Positions 32,520 to 42,562 of a stretch of 64,000 bases of DNA are shown piece after piece; position 1 is the stretch's first letter; each line of letters begins with the position of its first letter. This DNA comes from Streptomyces sp. NRRL F-5135 (GTDB lineage: Bacteria; Actinomycetota; Actinomycetes; Streptomycetales; Streptomycetaceae), in the NCBI RefSeq assembly GCF_000719775.1, contig NZ_JOHR01000002.1, positions 124,001 through 188,000 on the forward strand. The letters run 5' to 3'. The position numbers and the translations under genes were made by a program. The notes beneath the pieces were generated by a model. The model made no database searches and was not told where the DNA came from. It worked only from the letters and a program-made list of their open reading frames with translations.

Positions 32520-33380
32520 TCAGGAAGCGAGGGCCTTGGCCACCGTCTCGGCGAGCGGGGTGGTCGGCCTGCCGATCAGCCGGGCCAGGTCGCCCGGCGT
32601 CGCGGCGAGCAGCCCGCGCTCGATCGCCTTGTCCACGTCCACCAGGATCTCGGCCATGGGCGCGGGCACTCCCGCGCCGGTGAGGACGGAGAGCAGCGTC
32701 TCGGCCGGCACGTCGTTGTAAGCGATGGTCCGGCCGGTCCGGCGCGTGAGCTCCGCCGCGTACTCCGCGAGGGACCATGCCGTGTCGCCGCTCAGCTCGT
32801 ACGCCTTGTTCAGGTGGCCCTCACCCGTCAGGACGGCGGCCGCCGCCTCGGCGTAGTCCACCCGTGCGGCGGAGGCGATCCGGCCCTCGCCCGCGCTCGC
32901 TACGACGGCGTCGTGCGCCAGCACCGGCGCGAGGTTCTCGGTGTAGTTCTCGGTGTACCAGCCGTTGCGCAGGAAGGTGTACGGCAGCCCGGAGTCCAGG
33001 ATCAGCCGCTCCGTCACCTTGTGCTCGTCGGCCAGCTTGAAGTCGGCGTCGGGACCGCCCAGCACCCCCGTGTACGCGAGCTGTGCCACGCCCGCGGCCT
33101 TGGCCGCCTCGACGACCGCCGTGTGCTGCGGCACGCGCCGGCCGACCTCGCTGCCGGAGATCAGCAGCACGCGGTCGCCGGCCCGGAACGCCGGTGCCAG
33201 CGTCCGCGGGGCGCTGTAGTCCGCCACCCGCAGCCGGACACCGCGTGCCGCGAGGGGCGCGGCCTTCTCCTCGTCCCGGACGACGGCCACGATGCCTTCG
33301 GCGGGCACGGCGGCGGCCAGCAGGGCTTCGACGACCAGCCGGCCCAGGTGTCCGGTGGCTCCGGTGACAACGATGCTCAT
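32520..33380 (-). CDS. qorB: NAD(P)H:quinone oxidoreductase, QorB/QOR2-like NmrA-type
   Basis: The 286-residue protein belongs to the atypical SDR group of E. coli QorB (YtfG). It begins with the nucleotide-binding MSIVVTGATGHLGRLVVEALL, then RDEEKAAPLAARGV, HTAVVEAAKAAGVAQLAYTG and LPYTFLRNGWYTENY, all in family positions. Members reduce quinones with NADPH and are induced by electrophile stress. It is divergent from an HxlR-type regulator 100 bp away, the same pairing seen for QorB/QorR elsewhere. ATG at 33380. Confidence 0.85.
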   Translation of the reverse strand: MSIVVTGATGHLGRLVVEALLAAAVPAEGIVAVVRDEEKAAPLAARGVRLRVADYSAPRTLAPAFRAGDRVLLISGSEVGRRVPQHTAVVEAAKAAGVAQLAYTGVLGGPDADFKLADEHKVTERLILDSGLPYTFLRNGWYTENYTENLAPVLAHDAVVASAGEGRIASAARVDYAEAAAAVLTGEGHLNKAYELSGDTAWSLAEYAAELTRRTGRTIAYNDVPAETLLSVLTGAGVPAPMAEILVDVDKAIERGLLAATPGDLARLIGRPTTPLAETVAKALAS

Positions 33381-33426
33381 GGGGAGGTGCTCCAGTTCGT
33401 ACGATTCGTATCGCTCTGATGCTCAC

Positions 33427-33474
33427 CCTAGGGAGCGCGCTAACCAAAGGAAAGTGCCCACTTTGAAGTAAGGT
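33427..33474. promoter_or_regulatory. Divergent qorB/hxlR control region with operator-like palindrome
   Basis: The palindrome AAAGTG-CC-CACTTT lies at 33451-33464. To its right, TAAGGT (33469-33474) is placed 6 nt before the regulator's ATG, predicting a leaderless mRNA. To its left on the minus strand, TAGGGT (33432-33427) would serve qorB, with TTTCCT 17 bp upstream as a weak -35. A dimer on the palindrome could repress both genes. Confidence 0.5.
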
Positions 33475-33480
33475 ACTGGT

Positions 33481-33861
33481 ATGAGCGTAAGCAAGATGTC
33501 GGCGCCGGACGTCAACCAGTCGATGTGCCCCTCCCGGCAGGTGCTGGAGCACGTCACCAGCCGCTGGGGCGTCCTCGTCCTCGCCGCCCTCCTGGAACGC
33601 TCCTACCGGTTCAGCGAACTGCGGCGCACGGTCGGCGGGGTCAGCGAGAAGATGCTCGCGCAGACGCTCCGGACCCTGGAGCGGGACGGCTTCGTCCGCC
33701 GCGACGCCCAGGCCGTCATCCCGCCGCGCGTGGACTACTCGCTGACCGAGCTGGGCCGCGAGGCCGGCGAACAGGTGTGGGGTCTGGCGCGCTGGGTGGA
33801 ACGGCGGATGGACGAGGTGTCCGAGGCCCGCCGGGGGTACGACGAAGCCCGGACCTCCTGA
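33481..33861 (+). CDS. HxlR-family redox-sensing transcriptional regulator (QorR-like)
   Basis: This 126-residue winged-helix protein has the HxlR signature CPSRQVLEHVTSRWGVLVLAALLE and the wing RRTVGGVSEKMLAQTLRTLERDGFV. Cys16, just before the domain, is at the position of the redox-sensing cysteine in QorR of Corynebacterium glutamicum; oxidation there releases DNA. The divergent qorB gene is the expected target. ATG at 33481 with a likely leaderless transcript, since no ribosome binding site is visible. Confidence 0.9.
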   Translation: MSVSKMSAPDVNQSMCPSRQVLEHVTSRWGVLVLAALLERSYRFSELRRTVGGVSEKMLAQTLRTLERDGFVRRDAQAVIPPRVDYSLTELGREAGEQVWGLARWVERRMDEVSEARRGYDEARTS

Positions 33862-33947
33862 GAGGCCCGGGCCACGGTTGCCCGACCGGCGGGCCGGCCG
33901 ACGTACCGGTCCGGACGACCCGGCCGCGCCGGCCCGCCGGCGGGTCC

Positions 33948-34041
33948 GGCCTCCGGTCCGGTTTCCGGCCCGACCGGCCTCCGGTCCGGTTTCCGGCCCG
34001 ACCGGCCTCCGGTCCGGTTTCCGGCCCGACCGGCCTCCGGA
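33948..34041. repeat. 28-bp tandem hairpin repeats between hxlR and korB
   Basis: Three identical 28-bp units start at 33948, 33976 and 34004, followed by a partial fourth. Each contains CCGGTCCGG-TTT-CCGG and GACCGG, so each can fold into its own hairpin. The array occupies most of the gap between the convergent hxlR and korB genes and probably works as a multi-hairpin bidirectional terminator. Confidence 0.85.
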
Positions 34042-34053
34042 CCGGCCGACGAT

Positions 34054-35113
<1,060 letters not shown>

Positions 35114-35121
<8 letters not shown>

Positions 35122-37207
35122 CGATGGCCTCCTTGAGAGCCGTGGCGAGCTGCTCGGCCTTGAACGGCATTCCGTTGACCTGGTTGTACGAGTGGGCGTC
35201 GACCAGGTACTCGGCCCTCAGCAGCGTGGCGAGCTGGCCGAGGTTCATCTCCGGCACCACGACCTTGTCGTAGCGCTTCAGGATCTCCCCCAGGTTGCGC
35301 GGGAAGGGGTTGAGGTGGCGCAGATGGGCCTGGGCGATCGCCGTGCCGTTCTTGCGCAGCCGGCGGACGGCCGCGGTGATCGGCCCGTACGTGGAGCCCC
35401 AGCCCAGCACCAGGGTGCGCGCGCCGTCGGGGTCGTCGACGACCAGGTCCGGCACCTGGATGCCGTCCACCTTGGCCTGGCGCGTGCGCACCATGAAGTC
35501 GTGGTTGGCCGGGTCGTAGGAGATGTTGCCCGTGCCGTCCTGCTTCTCGATGCCGCCGATGCGGTGTTCGAGTCCGGGCGTGCCGGGCACCGCCCAGGGG
35601 CGCGCCAGCGTCTCGGGGTCGCGCTTGTACGGCCAGAACGCCTCGGTGCCGTCCGGCAGCTCGTGGTTGGGCCCGGTGGCGAACGGGACACGCAGGTCGG
35701 GCAGTTCCGCGGGCTCCGGGATCCGCCAGGGCTCGGAGCCGTTGGCGAGGTAGCCGTCGGAGAGCAGGAAGACCGGCGTACGGTACGTCAGCGCGATCCG
35801 CGCGGCCTCCAGCGCGGCGTCGAAGCAGTCGGCCGGGGTCTGCGGTGCGACCACCGGCACCGGCGCCTCGCCGTTGCGCCCGTACATCGCCTGGAGCAGG
35901 TCCGCCTGCTCGGTCTTGGTCGGCAGCCCGGTGGAGGGGCCGCCGCGCTGGATGCCGACGATCAGCAGCGGCAGCTCCAGGGAGACGGCCAGGCCGATCG
36001 TCTCGGACTTGAGCGCCACTCCTGGACCGGATGTGGTGGTCACGGCGAGGGCACCGCCGAAGGCCGCGCCCAGCGCGGCGCCGATGGCGGCGATCTCGTC
36101 CTCGGCCTGGAAGGTCCGTACGCCGAAGTTCTTGTGCCGGGACAGCTCGTGCAGAATGTCCGAGGCCGGGGTGATCGGGTACGAGCCCAGGTAGACCGGC
36201 AGGTCCGCCTGGTGGCCGGCCGCGACCAGGCCGTACGAGAGCGCCAGGTTGCCGGAGATGTTGCGGTACGTACCGGTCGGGAACGCGCTGTCCGCCGGGG
36301 CGACCTCGTAGCTGACGGCGAAGTCCTCGGTGGTCTCGCCGAAGTTCCAGCCCGCCCGGAAGGCGGTCACGTTCGCCTCGGCGATCTGCGGCTTCTTGGC
36401 GAACTTGGCGCGCAGGAACCTCTCGGTGCCCTCGGTCGGCCGGTTGTACATCCACGACAGCAGCCCGAGCGCGAACATGTTCTTCGAGCGCTCGGCCTCC
36501 TTGCGGGAGAGGCCGAACTCCTTCAGCGCCTCGATCGTGAGCGTGGTCAGCGGCACCGGGTGCACCTGGTACCCGTCCAGCGAGCCGTCCTCCAGCGGCG
36601 AGGTGAGATATCCCACCTTGGCCATCGGCCGCTTGGTGAACTCGTCGGTGTTCACGATGATCTCGGCGCCGCGCGGTACGTCGCCGATGTTGGCCTTCAG
36701 CGCGGCCGGGTTCATCGCGACGAGGACATTGGGCGCGTCACCGGGCGTGAGGATGTCGTGGTCGGCGAAGTGCAGCTGGAACGAGGACACGCCCGGCAGG
36801 GTGCCGGCGGGCGCGCGGATCTCGGCCGGGAAGTTCGGCAGCGTCGACAGGTCGTTCCCGAACGACGCCGTCTCCGAGGTGAACCGGTCGCCCGTCAGCT
36901 GCATCCCGTCGCCCGAGTCGCCCGCGAAGCGGATGATGACCCGGTCCAGACGGCGGACCGCCTTCTCGCTCTCCCCCTCGCCGCGCGTGCTCTCGCCGCG
37001 TTCGCTCCCGTCCGGGACGGCGCCCGAGCCGTCCCGGGGCCCGGGTCCGTGGCCCGTGCGAGAACGGGGAGAGGTGGGGGACGTGTGAGACGCGCGAGGC
37101 GCGGATCCGGAGCGCGGGGCACGCTGCTCACCGACGGCGCCGCCGTTCTCACGGGCGCCGTCGGCCTCGTCGGCGTGCTCGGCTGGGCTACTGACCTGGC
37201 TGGTCAC
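35114..37207 (-). CDS. korA: 2-oxoacid:ferredoxin oxidoreductase subunit alpha
   Basis: The 697-residue product is a fused gamma-alpha subunit: a gamma (KG_red) domain beginning RRLDRVIIRFAGDSGDGMQLTGDRF near residue 86, then the pyrimidine-binding alpha domain with YLGSYPITPASDILHELSRHKNFG and the transketolase-C-like end. The GTG at 37207 is supported by AGGGAGG about 7 nt upstream; the first 85 residues are Ser/Glu/Gly-rich and unconserved. With korB it forms a two-gene operon. Ferredoxin reduced here could feed the neighbouring Nuo2. Confidence 0.94.
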
Positions 37208-37532
37208 TGAACTGGACCTCCCTGGAGGCGACGGCTCGGAACTGGCCGGCCACCGGGCAGTCCCGGAGGCCACCCTACGTCGGTAAGGGTCGCCTTCCCT
37301 GGAGGGACCATATGGTGGACGCCCTTTTGAGACAATCTGATGTGCCAGTTTGTCATGCCTTGCCTGCCCTTCGGCCGCTTCCGGTGCCGTTCGCCGCACC
37401 TCATCCTTTAGTTCTAGGTCCAGTGGTTCCAGAACCGCGGGCCCCGGCGCGGTGTTCCGGAGACCGCGGCTCCGACGCCCGCGCTTCCCGGGCCGGTGCT
37501 CACGGGGCCAGGGGGTCCGCGGCGATCCCGCT
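37208..37532. other. Gap between korA and the response regulator gene
   Basis: No gene is visible in these 325 bp. The korA-proximal half contains the korA promoter and an imperfect GACAA-N14-TTGTC inverted repeat around its -35; the distal part is plain GC-rich sequence beyond the start of korA and downstream of nothing I recognise. Confidence 0.45.
37307..37335 (-). promoter_or_regulatory. Promoter of korAB
   Basis: On the minus strand TTGTCT (37335-37330) and TATGGT (37312-37307) are separated by exactly 17 bp, a good housekeeping match in an AT-rich pocket. The -35 box is the right half of GACAA-N14-TTGTC, a possible operator. The start codon follows about 95 nt downstream. Confidence 0.6.
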
Positions 37533-38204
37533 TCAGTTGCGCAGGTACGTCAGCACCGCCAGCACCCGGCGGTGGTCGCCGTCGCTGGGGGAGAGGCCGA
37601 GCTTCTGGAAGATGTTGCTGATGTGCTTCTCCACCGCGCCGCCACTGACCACCAGCTGCCGGGCGATCGCCGAGTTCGTCCGCCCCTCCGCCATCAGGCC
37701 GAGCACCTCCCGTTCCCGGGCGGTCAGCCCCGCCAGCGCGTCCTGCTTCCGGCTGCGCCCCAGCAACTGGGCCACCACCTCCGGGTCCAGCGCGGTCCCG
37801 CCCGAGGCGACCCGTACCACCGCGTCCACGAACTCCCGGACCTCCGCCACCCGGTCCTTGAGCAGGTAGCCCACCCCTCTGCTGCTGCCGGCCAGCAGCT
37901 CCGTCGCGTACCGCTCCTCCACGTACTGCGACAGGACCAGCACCCCGACCCCCGGATGGTCCCGGCGCAGCCGCACGGCCGCGCGCACCCCCTCGTCGGT
38001 GTGCGTCGGCGGCATCCGTACGTCCGCGACCACCACATCCGGCAGCAACCCCTGGGCCGCCAGGTCACCGACCGTCTTCACCAGCGCGTCCCCGTCCCCC
38101 ACCCCGGCGACCACGTCGTGCCCCCGGTCGGTCAGCAACCGGGTCAGGCCCTCCCGCAGCAGCACGGAGTCCTCGGCGATGACCACCCGCACCTTGTCGT
38201 TCAC
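37533..38204 (-). CDS. NarL/LuxR-type response regulator
   Basis: The 223-residue product has a receiver domain with the acidic pocket Glu11-Asp12, phospho-acceptor Asp61 in VVADVRMPPT and the lysine in YLLKDR, then a C-terminal LuxR helix-turn-helix (LTAREREVLGLMAEGRTNSAIA and VEKHISNIFQKLGL). Only the GTG at 38204 fits the receiver start. It is followed upstream by two histidine kinase genes on the same strand, so it is the likely shared output of both. Its stop lies 325 bp from korA. Targets are unknown; kor and nuo2 are natural candidates by position. Confidence 0.92.
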   Translation of the reverse strand: MNDKVRVVIAEDSVLLREGLTRLLTDRGHDVVAGVGDGDALVKTVGDLAAQGLLPDVVVADVRMPPTHTDEGVRAAVRLRRDHPGVGVLVLSQYVEERYATELLAGSSRGVGYLLKDRVAEVREFVDAVVRVASGGTALDPEVVAQLLGRSRKQDALAGLTAREREVLGLMAEGRTNSAIARQLVVSGGAVEKHISNIFQKLGLSPSDGDHRRVLAVLTYLRN

Positions 38205-38386
38205 GACGTCGAAGCCCCCTGGCTGAGATCTGTCCGCCCCTGGAGGGGCGAGCGAATCCCGCCCCTCCCACAGCATCCCAGCATCCGGACCGCTCCATGC
38301 CCGGGCCGAGGGCGGGGCGGCCCCGGAGCCGTACGGGGACGGGCAGGCGGGGCCGGTGCGCATGAGGCCGACGCGCGCCGCGGGGC

Positions 38387-39808
38387 TCAGGTCCGCCAGG
38401 GCAGCTCCACCGTCACCGTCGTCGGTCCGCCGTCCGGGGAGTCGGTCACGAGGATCCCGTCCACCGCGTCCAGCCGCTCCGCCAGGCCGGTCGGCCCGCC
38501 GGTCGCCGTCCGGTCGGCACCGCCTCTGCCGTCGTCTGTGACCTGGAGCATCAGCCGGTCCGACGCCCGCCACACATCCACGGTGGCCCGGGTGGCCCGG
38601 GTGGCCCGGGCGCGCTCACCGATGTCCCGGAGCAGCTCGCAGACCGTGAAGTAGGCGATGCCCTCGATCGCCGGGGCAGGGCGGGAGGGCAGCTCGACCT
38701 CCACGGCCACCGGGACCTCGGAGCGTGAGGCGACCGCGGACAGCGCCGCGTCCAGACCGCGGTCGGTGAGCACCGCCGGGTGGATCCCCCGTGCCAGGTC
38801 GCGCAGCTCCCGCAGCGCGGTCTTCACCTCGCCGTGCGCCTCGCCGACCATGCGCGCCGCGGCCTCCGGGTCCGTCGGCAGCTTCTCCTTCGCCTGCCCC
38901 AGATCCATGGCCAGGGCCGCCAGCCGGGCCTGGGCGCCGTCGTGCAGCTCCCGTTCTATCCGGCGCAGGTCCGCCGCCGCCGTGTCCACGACCACACCCC
39001 GGTCCGACTCCAGCTCCGAGACCCTGGCCGCCAGCGGGGACGGCCCGAGCAGCCCGGCGATCAGCAGCCGGTCCACGCTCGCCAGGCCCCGGATCACCCA
39101 TGAGGAGAGGAGGACGAGCACCAGCCCGATCGCGCTGGTGGCGGCTATCTCGAACGGGGTGTCGAGAAAGAGGCCGTTCCCCCTGCCGTCGCTGTACAGG
39201 GCGATACCGTCCTGACCGAGATGGCGGGGGAGAACCCACTGCCACAGCGGATAGAGGAGCAGCGACCAGCCCGCGGCCGAGAGGGTCAGGGAGACGACGA
39301 AGGCGAAGACCGCCCAGGGCATGTGCAGCACCGCGTAGAGGAGGTGGCGCCAGGACACCCCGCTCTTGAGGACCGCGCCCACCCAGGGCAGCAGCCCGCT
39401 CCTGCGCCCCCTGACCGGAGCCGGTTCCGTCATCCTCAGCCCCAGCAGCGCCCGGGCCCGGGCCCGCTCCAGCACTCCGAAACCACGGCAGCCGGCCAGG
39501 GCCGCGGCGAGGACCGGGACGCCGAGGAACGTGACGAGCAGCCCAGCGGCGAGCGAGAACATGGTGACGGCGTAGACGAACATCAGCACGCTGATCGGCA
39601 GGCTCAGCAGCAGATGGCCGAACGCCCGCCAGGTGCGCCCCTCGACCGGCGCGCGCAGTGCCGGGGGAAGGACATGGCGCCGCCCTCGAGCCGCGCCGTA
39701 CCCGCCGCCGTACGAGTCGCCGCGGTTCCCGGCATACTCCCCGTCGTTCCTGTCGTACGTTCGGTCATACCTGCCGTCGTACCCGTTCAGGTGGGTGTCC
39801 GTGGCCAT
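38387..39808 (-). CDS. Sensor histidine kinase A, with altered N-box
   Basis: The 473-residue protein has a Tyr/Asp/Arg-rich N-terminus, a four-helix sensor domain of the actinobacterial 'putative sensor' type (about residues 62-245), and a HisKA_3 dimerisation domain with phospho-acceptor His289 in RIERELHDGAQAR. The C-terminal ATPase domain keeps the G1 motif DDGRGG and GLAERL, but the N-box reads CELLRDIGERA, with Asp395 where the paralogue and most kinases have the Mg-ATP-binding Asn. A 9-bp tandem repeat (38582-38608) adds three residues beside it. ATP binding may be weakened. ATG at 39808; the frame is open further upstream. Confidence 0.85.
   Translation of the reverse strand: MATDTHLNGYDGRYDRTYDRNDGEYAGNRGDSYGGGYGAARGRRHVLPPALRAPVEGRTWRAFGHLLLSLPISVLMFVYAVTMFSLAAGLLVTFLGVPVLAAALAGCRGFGVLERARARALLGLRMTEPAPVRGRRSGLLPWVGAVLKSGVSWRHLLYAVLHMPWAVFAFVVSLTLSAAGWSLLLYPLWQWVLPRHLGQDGIALYSDGRGNGLFLDTPFEIAATSAIGLVLVLLSSWVIRGLASVDRLLIAGLLGPSPLAARVSELESDRGVVVDTAAADLRRIERELHDGAQARLAALAMDLGQAKEKLPTDPEAAARMVGEAHGEVKTALRELRDLARGIHPAVLTDRGLDAALSAVASRSEVPVAVEVELPSRPAPAIEGIAYFTVCELLRDIGERARATRATRATVDVWRASDRLMLQVTDDGRGGADRTATGGPTGLAERLDAVDGILVTDSPDGGPTTVTVELPWRT
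38582..38608. repeat. 9-bp repeat in the sensor kinase A ATP-binding domain
   Basis: Three copies of GGTGGCCCG encode an Arg-Ala-Thr tripeptide repeat right after the N-box of kinase A. Kinase B is three residues shorter at this place. Confidence 0.85.
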
Positions 39809-40018
39809 CGTGAGGTCCGTTCTGCCTGGATGCGGGAGCGGGGAGAAGAGCGGGGAGGGAACTGGGAAGAAGCGGGAAGAAGGGGGAGAAGCGGGTGAAC
39901 CTCCGTCCATGTCCTCCATGTCCTCCATGCTTCCGGGCCCGCGGACCCCGCGCCATGAGGTCGTTCTCACTCTTTCGTTCGGGTTTTCCCCACCCCCGGC
40001 GGAAGACCGGGTGCCACC

Positions 40019-41281
40019 TCACGCCCCCGGGCGACGCCGCCACGGCAGCTCCGCCGTGACCACCGTCGGCCCGCCGGGCGGCGAGTCGCAGACGAACAGC
40101 CCGTCGACCGCGCCGAGCCGCTCGGCCAGCCCCGCCATGCCCGTACCGCCGGCCGGCCGGGCGCCGCCGCGCCCGTCGTCCCGTACCTGGATCAGCAGCC
40201 GGTCGTCCGTCCGCCACACATCCACGGACGCGGCACGCGCCGCGCTGTGCTTGCTGACGTTCTGGAGCAGCTCGGAGACCGTGAAGTAGGCGATGCCCTC
40301 GATCGCCTCGGCCGGCCGCTCCGGCAGGTCGACGTTCACCACGACTGGAACCGTGCAGCGTGAGGCGACGGCGGACAGCGCCGCGTCCAGACCCCGGTCC
40401 GTCAGGACGGCCGGGTGGATGCCGCGCGCCAGGTCGCGCAGCTCCTGAAGGGCCAGTTTCACCTCGCCGTGGGCCTCGTCGACCATGCCGGCGGCCGCCT
40501 CCGGGTCCTCCAGCAGTTTCTCCTTCGCCAGGCCGAGCCCCATGGCCAGGGCCACCAGCCGGGCCTGGGCGCCGTCGTGCAGGTCCCGTTCGATCCGGCG
40601 CAGGTCGGCCGCCGCCGTGTCGACCACCACGCCCCGGTCCGACTCCAGCTCGGCGATGCGCCGTTCCAGCTCGTCCGACGGGGACAGCAGCCCGCGCACC
40701 ATCGCCCGGTCGGCGTTCGCGAGCGCACGCGCCACGTAGGGCAGGACCGGCCAGAACACGAGCAGGCCCACCAGCGTGACGGCGAACGTCACGGCTCCCC
40801 ACGGCAGCCGCATGAACGAGAACAGCACCGTCCGCCACGCCACCGGATCCTTCAGGCCGGTCCACAGCCGGTTCAGCGGTCCCCGTGGGCGGTGGCCCCT
40901 CTTACGCCCGTTCAGCGGGCTCGGCTCGTCGATCCGTACGCCCAGCAGCGCCCGGGCCCGGGCGCGTTCCGCCCGGCCGAGTCCCCGTGCCCCCGCGAGA
41001 CCGAGCACGAGCAGCGGCACCCCGATCACCGTCACCGACAGCGCGGCCCCCAGCGCGGTGGTGCACACCGCGTAGACGAACCCCATCACCACGTACGGCA
41101 GGTTCAGCAGGAGATACCCGATCTCCCGCCACGTCTGCGGGGCGTACGCGGGACGGACGGGCGGCGGCCGGTCGTCGTCCCCGGGGGATCCGGCGGAGCC
41201 CGTGAGGGAGTCGGCGGAACCCGTGGGGAAGCCGATGGAGTTCGTGGGGGCGCCGCCGGGGGAGCCGCTTCTCGCTGTCAT
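40019..41281 (-). CDS. Sensor histidine kinase B
   Basis: This 420-residue paralogue of kinase A has the same build: membrane sensor domain (about 50-185), phospho-acceptor His235 in RIERDLHDGAQAR, and an intact N-box SELLQNVSKHS with Asn341, plus DDGRGG. About 45 disordered Ser/Gly/Pro residues precede the membrane region. The two kinases are nearly identical for long stretches of the HisKA_3 and ATPase domains, so a recent duplication and possible heterodimers are likely. The ATG at 41281 is chosen for the family-length N-terminus. It is divergent from nuoA2. Confidence 0.92.
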   Translation of the reverse strand: MTARSGSPGGAPTNSIGFPTGSADSLTGSAGSPGDDDRPPPVRPAYAPQTWREIGYLLLNLPYVVMGFVYAVCTTALGAALSVTVIGVPLLVLGLAGARGLGRAERARARALLGVRIDEPSPLNGRKRGHRPRGPLNRLWTGLKDPVAWRTVLFSFMRLPWGAVTFAVTLVGLLVFWPVLPYVARALANADRAMVRGLLSPSDELERRIAELESDRGVVVDTAAADLRRIERDLHDGAQARLVALAMGLGLAKEKLLEDPEAAAGMVDEAHGEVKLALQELRDLARGIHPAVLTDRGLDAALSAVASRCTVPVVVNVDLPERPAEAIEGIAYFTVSELLQNVSKHSAARAASVDVWRTDDRLLIQVRDDGRGGARPAGGTGMAGLAERLGAVDGLFVCDSPPGGPTVVTAELPWRRRPGA

Positions 41282-41353
41282 GGGAACCAAGCGTGCCCGG
41301 CTTCCCCGACGCGAGCCATGGGGGTGCTGGGTGCGGCTCGGTGGGGATAACCC

Positions 41354-41446
41354 CACCTGAGCTCCCCCCGAGTCCCACCTGAGCTCGACCCGAGTCCCGT
41401 CCGAGCCCACCTGCGTCCCGCCTGAGCCCCGCCTGAGCCCCGCCTG
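41354..41446. repeat. 22-bp and 11-bp tandem repeats upstream of kinase B and nuoA2
   Basis: Two 22-bp units (41354, 41376) sharing CACCTGAGCTC and CCGAGTCC are followed by a degenerate third and then three 11-bp units close to AGCCCCGCCTG (41414-41446). They fill the middle of the 271-bp divergent gap. Confidence 0.7.
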
Positions 41447-41480
41447 AGCTCCCGGAGAGACGGCCCTGCCCGGGCCCCCC

Positions 41481-41510
41481 TTGGCAGGGCCTAGACTCCG
41501 TGAGTACAGA
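41481..41510 (+). promoter_or_regulatory. Candidate promoter of the second nuo operon
   Basis: TTGGCA (41481-41486) and TACAGA (41505-41510) are separated by 18 bp, about 42 bp before the nuoA2 start. No Rex-like site was seen here, so regulation seems to differ from the first operon. Confidence 0.5.
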
Positions 41511-41552
41511 TCGTTGAAGAAGCGCTACGGAGTCAGGGAGCGAGGGGCGGAC

Positions 41553-41945
41553 GTGTCGCAACCGACCGTTCTCGCGTCGGAGTACTTCCAGAGCTATTCG
41601 GTGGTCGGTCTGCTCGCGGTCGTCGGTGTGCTGTTCGTCGCCGTGGCCTTCGGAGCCGGCCGACTGCTGCGGCCGGTGGTGCCGACGCCGGAGAAGATGC
41701 TCACGTACGAATGCGGCGTGGACCCCGTGGGCGAGGGCTGGGCACACACCCAGGTCCGCTACTACGTCTACGCGTTCCTCTACGTGATCTTCGCGGTCGA
41801 CTCGGTCTTCCTCTTCCCGTGGGCCACCGTCTTCGCCGCCCCCGGGTACGGTGCGACGACCCTGGTCGAGATGTTCGTCTTCCTCGGCTTTCTCGCCGTA
41901 GGACTGCTCTACGCATGGAAGAAGGGCGTCCTGGAATGGACGTGA
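41553..41945 (+). CDS. nuoA2: Second NuoA-like subunit
   Basis: The 130-residue product has NuoA's [11 protein letters not shown] after helix one, [13 protein letters not shown] in helix two and the ending [14 protein letters not shown] at 41553 has GAGGGGCGG upstream. It opens the partial nuo operon and overlaps nuoB2 by 10 nt. Sequence differs well from NuoA1, so the second set is an old paralogue rather than a recent copy. Confidence 0.93.
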   Translation: MSQPTVLASEYFQSYSVVGLLAVVGVLFVAVAFGAGRLLRPVVPTPEKMLTYECGVDPVGEGWAHTQVRYYVYAFLYVIFAVDSVFLFPWATVFAAPGYGATTLVEMFVFLGFLAVGLLYAWKKGVLEWT

Positions 41946-42562
41946 CCCCCGCTCCCGAGTCGCCGCCCGAGCCGACGGGCGTGCCGCTGCCGGAGCCGAG
42001 GCGCCTCGGCGTGCTCTCCCGGCTGGCCCCCGAGCCCATGAAGGTGGTCCTGAACTGGGGCCGCCGCTACAGCCTGTGGGTCTTCAACTTCGGGCTCGCC
42101 TGCTGCGCCATCGAGTTCATCGCCGCCTCCATGGCCCGCCACGACTTCATGCGGCTCGGCGTGATCCCCTTCGCGCCCGGTCCGCGTCAGGCCGACCTGA
42201 TGGTCGTGTCCGGCACGGTCACGGACAAGATGGCCCCCGCCGTCAAGCGGCTGTACGAGCAGATGCCCGAGCCCAAGTACGTGATCTCCTTCGGCGCCTG
42301 CTCCAACTGCGGCGGACCGTACTGGGACTCCTACTCCGTGACGAAAGGCGTCGACCAGATCATCCCGGTTGACGTGTACGTGCCGGGTTGCCCGCCCCGC
42401 CCCGAGGCGCTGCTCCAGGGCATCCTCAAGCTCCAGGAGAAGATCGCCCGCGAGTCGCTCGGCGAGCGGTACGCCCAGCAGGGCGCCCGTACGCCGGTCG
42501 ACGCCCTGCGCAGCGGCCTGGTCGCCGCCCCGCCGACGCCCGGCGAGGGAGGCACGCCATGA
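41936..42562 (+). CDS. nuoB2: Second NuoB-like subunit
   Basis: The 208-residue product keeps all N2-cluster ligands: Cys56-Cys57 in LACCAIE, Cys122 in FGACSNCGG and Cys152 in VPGCPPRP. It is therefore expected to be redox-active. A Pro-rich N-terminal stretch of about 30 residues and a 40-residue tail are not conserved. ATG at 41936 overlaps the nuoA2 end; a GTG at 41942 is an alternative. Confidence 0.93.
   Translation: MDVTPAPESPPEPTGVPLPEPRRLGVLSRLAPEPMKVVLNWGRRYSLWVFNFGLACCAIEFIAASMARHDFMRLGVIPFAPGPRQADLMVVSGTVTDKMAPAVKRLYEQMPEPKYVISFGACSNCGGPYWDSYSVTKGVDQIIPVDVYVPGCPPRPEALLQGILKLQEKIARESLGERYAQQGARTPVDALRSGLVAAPPTPGEGGTP

Noticed and set aside
37350..38654. A 434-codon + strand frame opposite the response regulator
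   Set aside because: The minus strand encodes a complete receiver plus LuxR output domain; the + frame product is His/Arg/Pro-rich without motifs.
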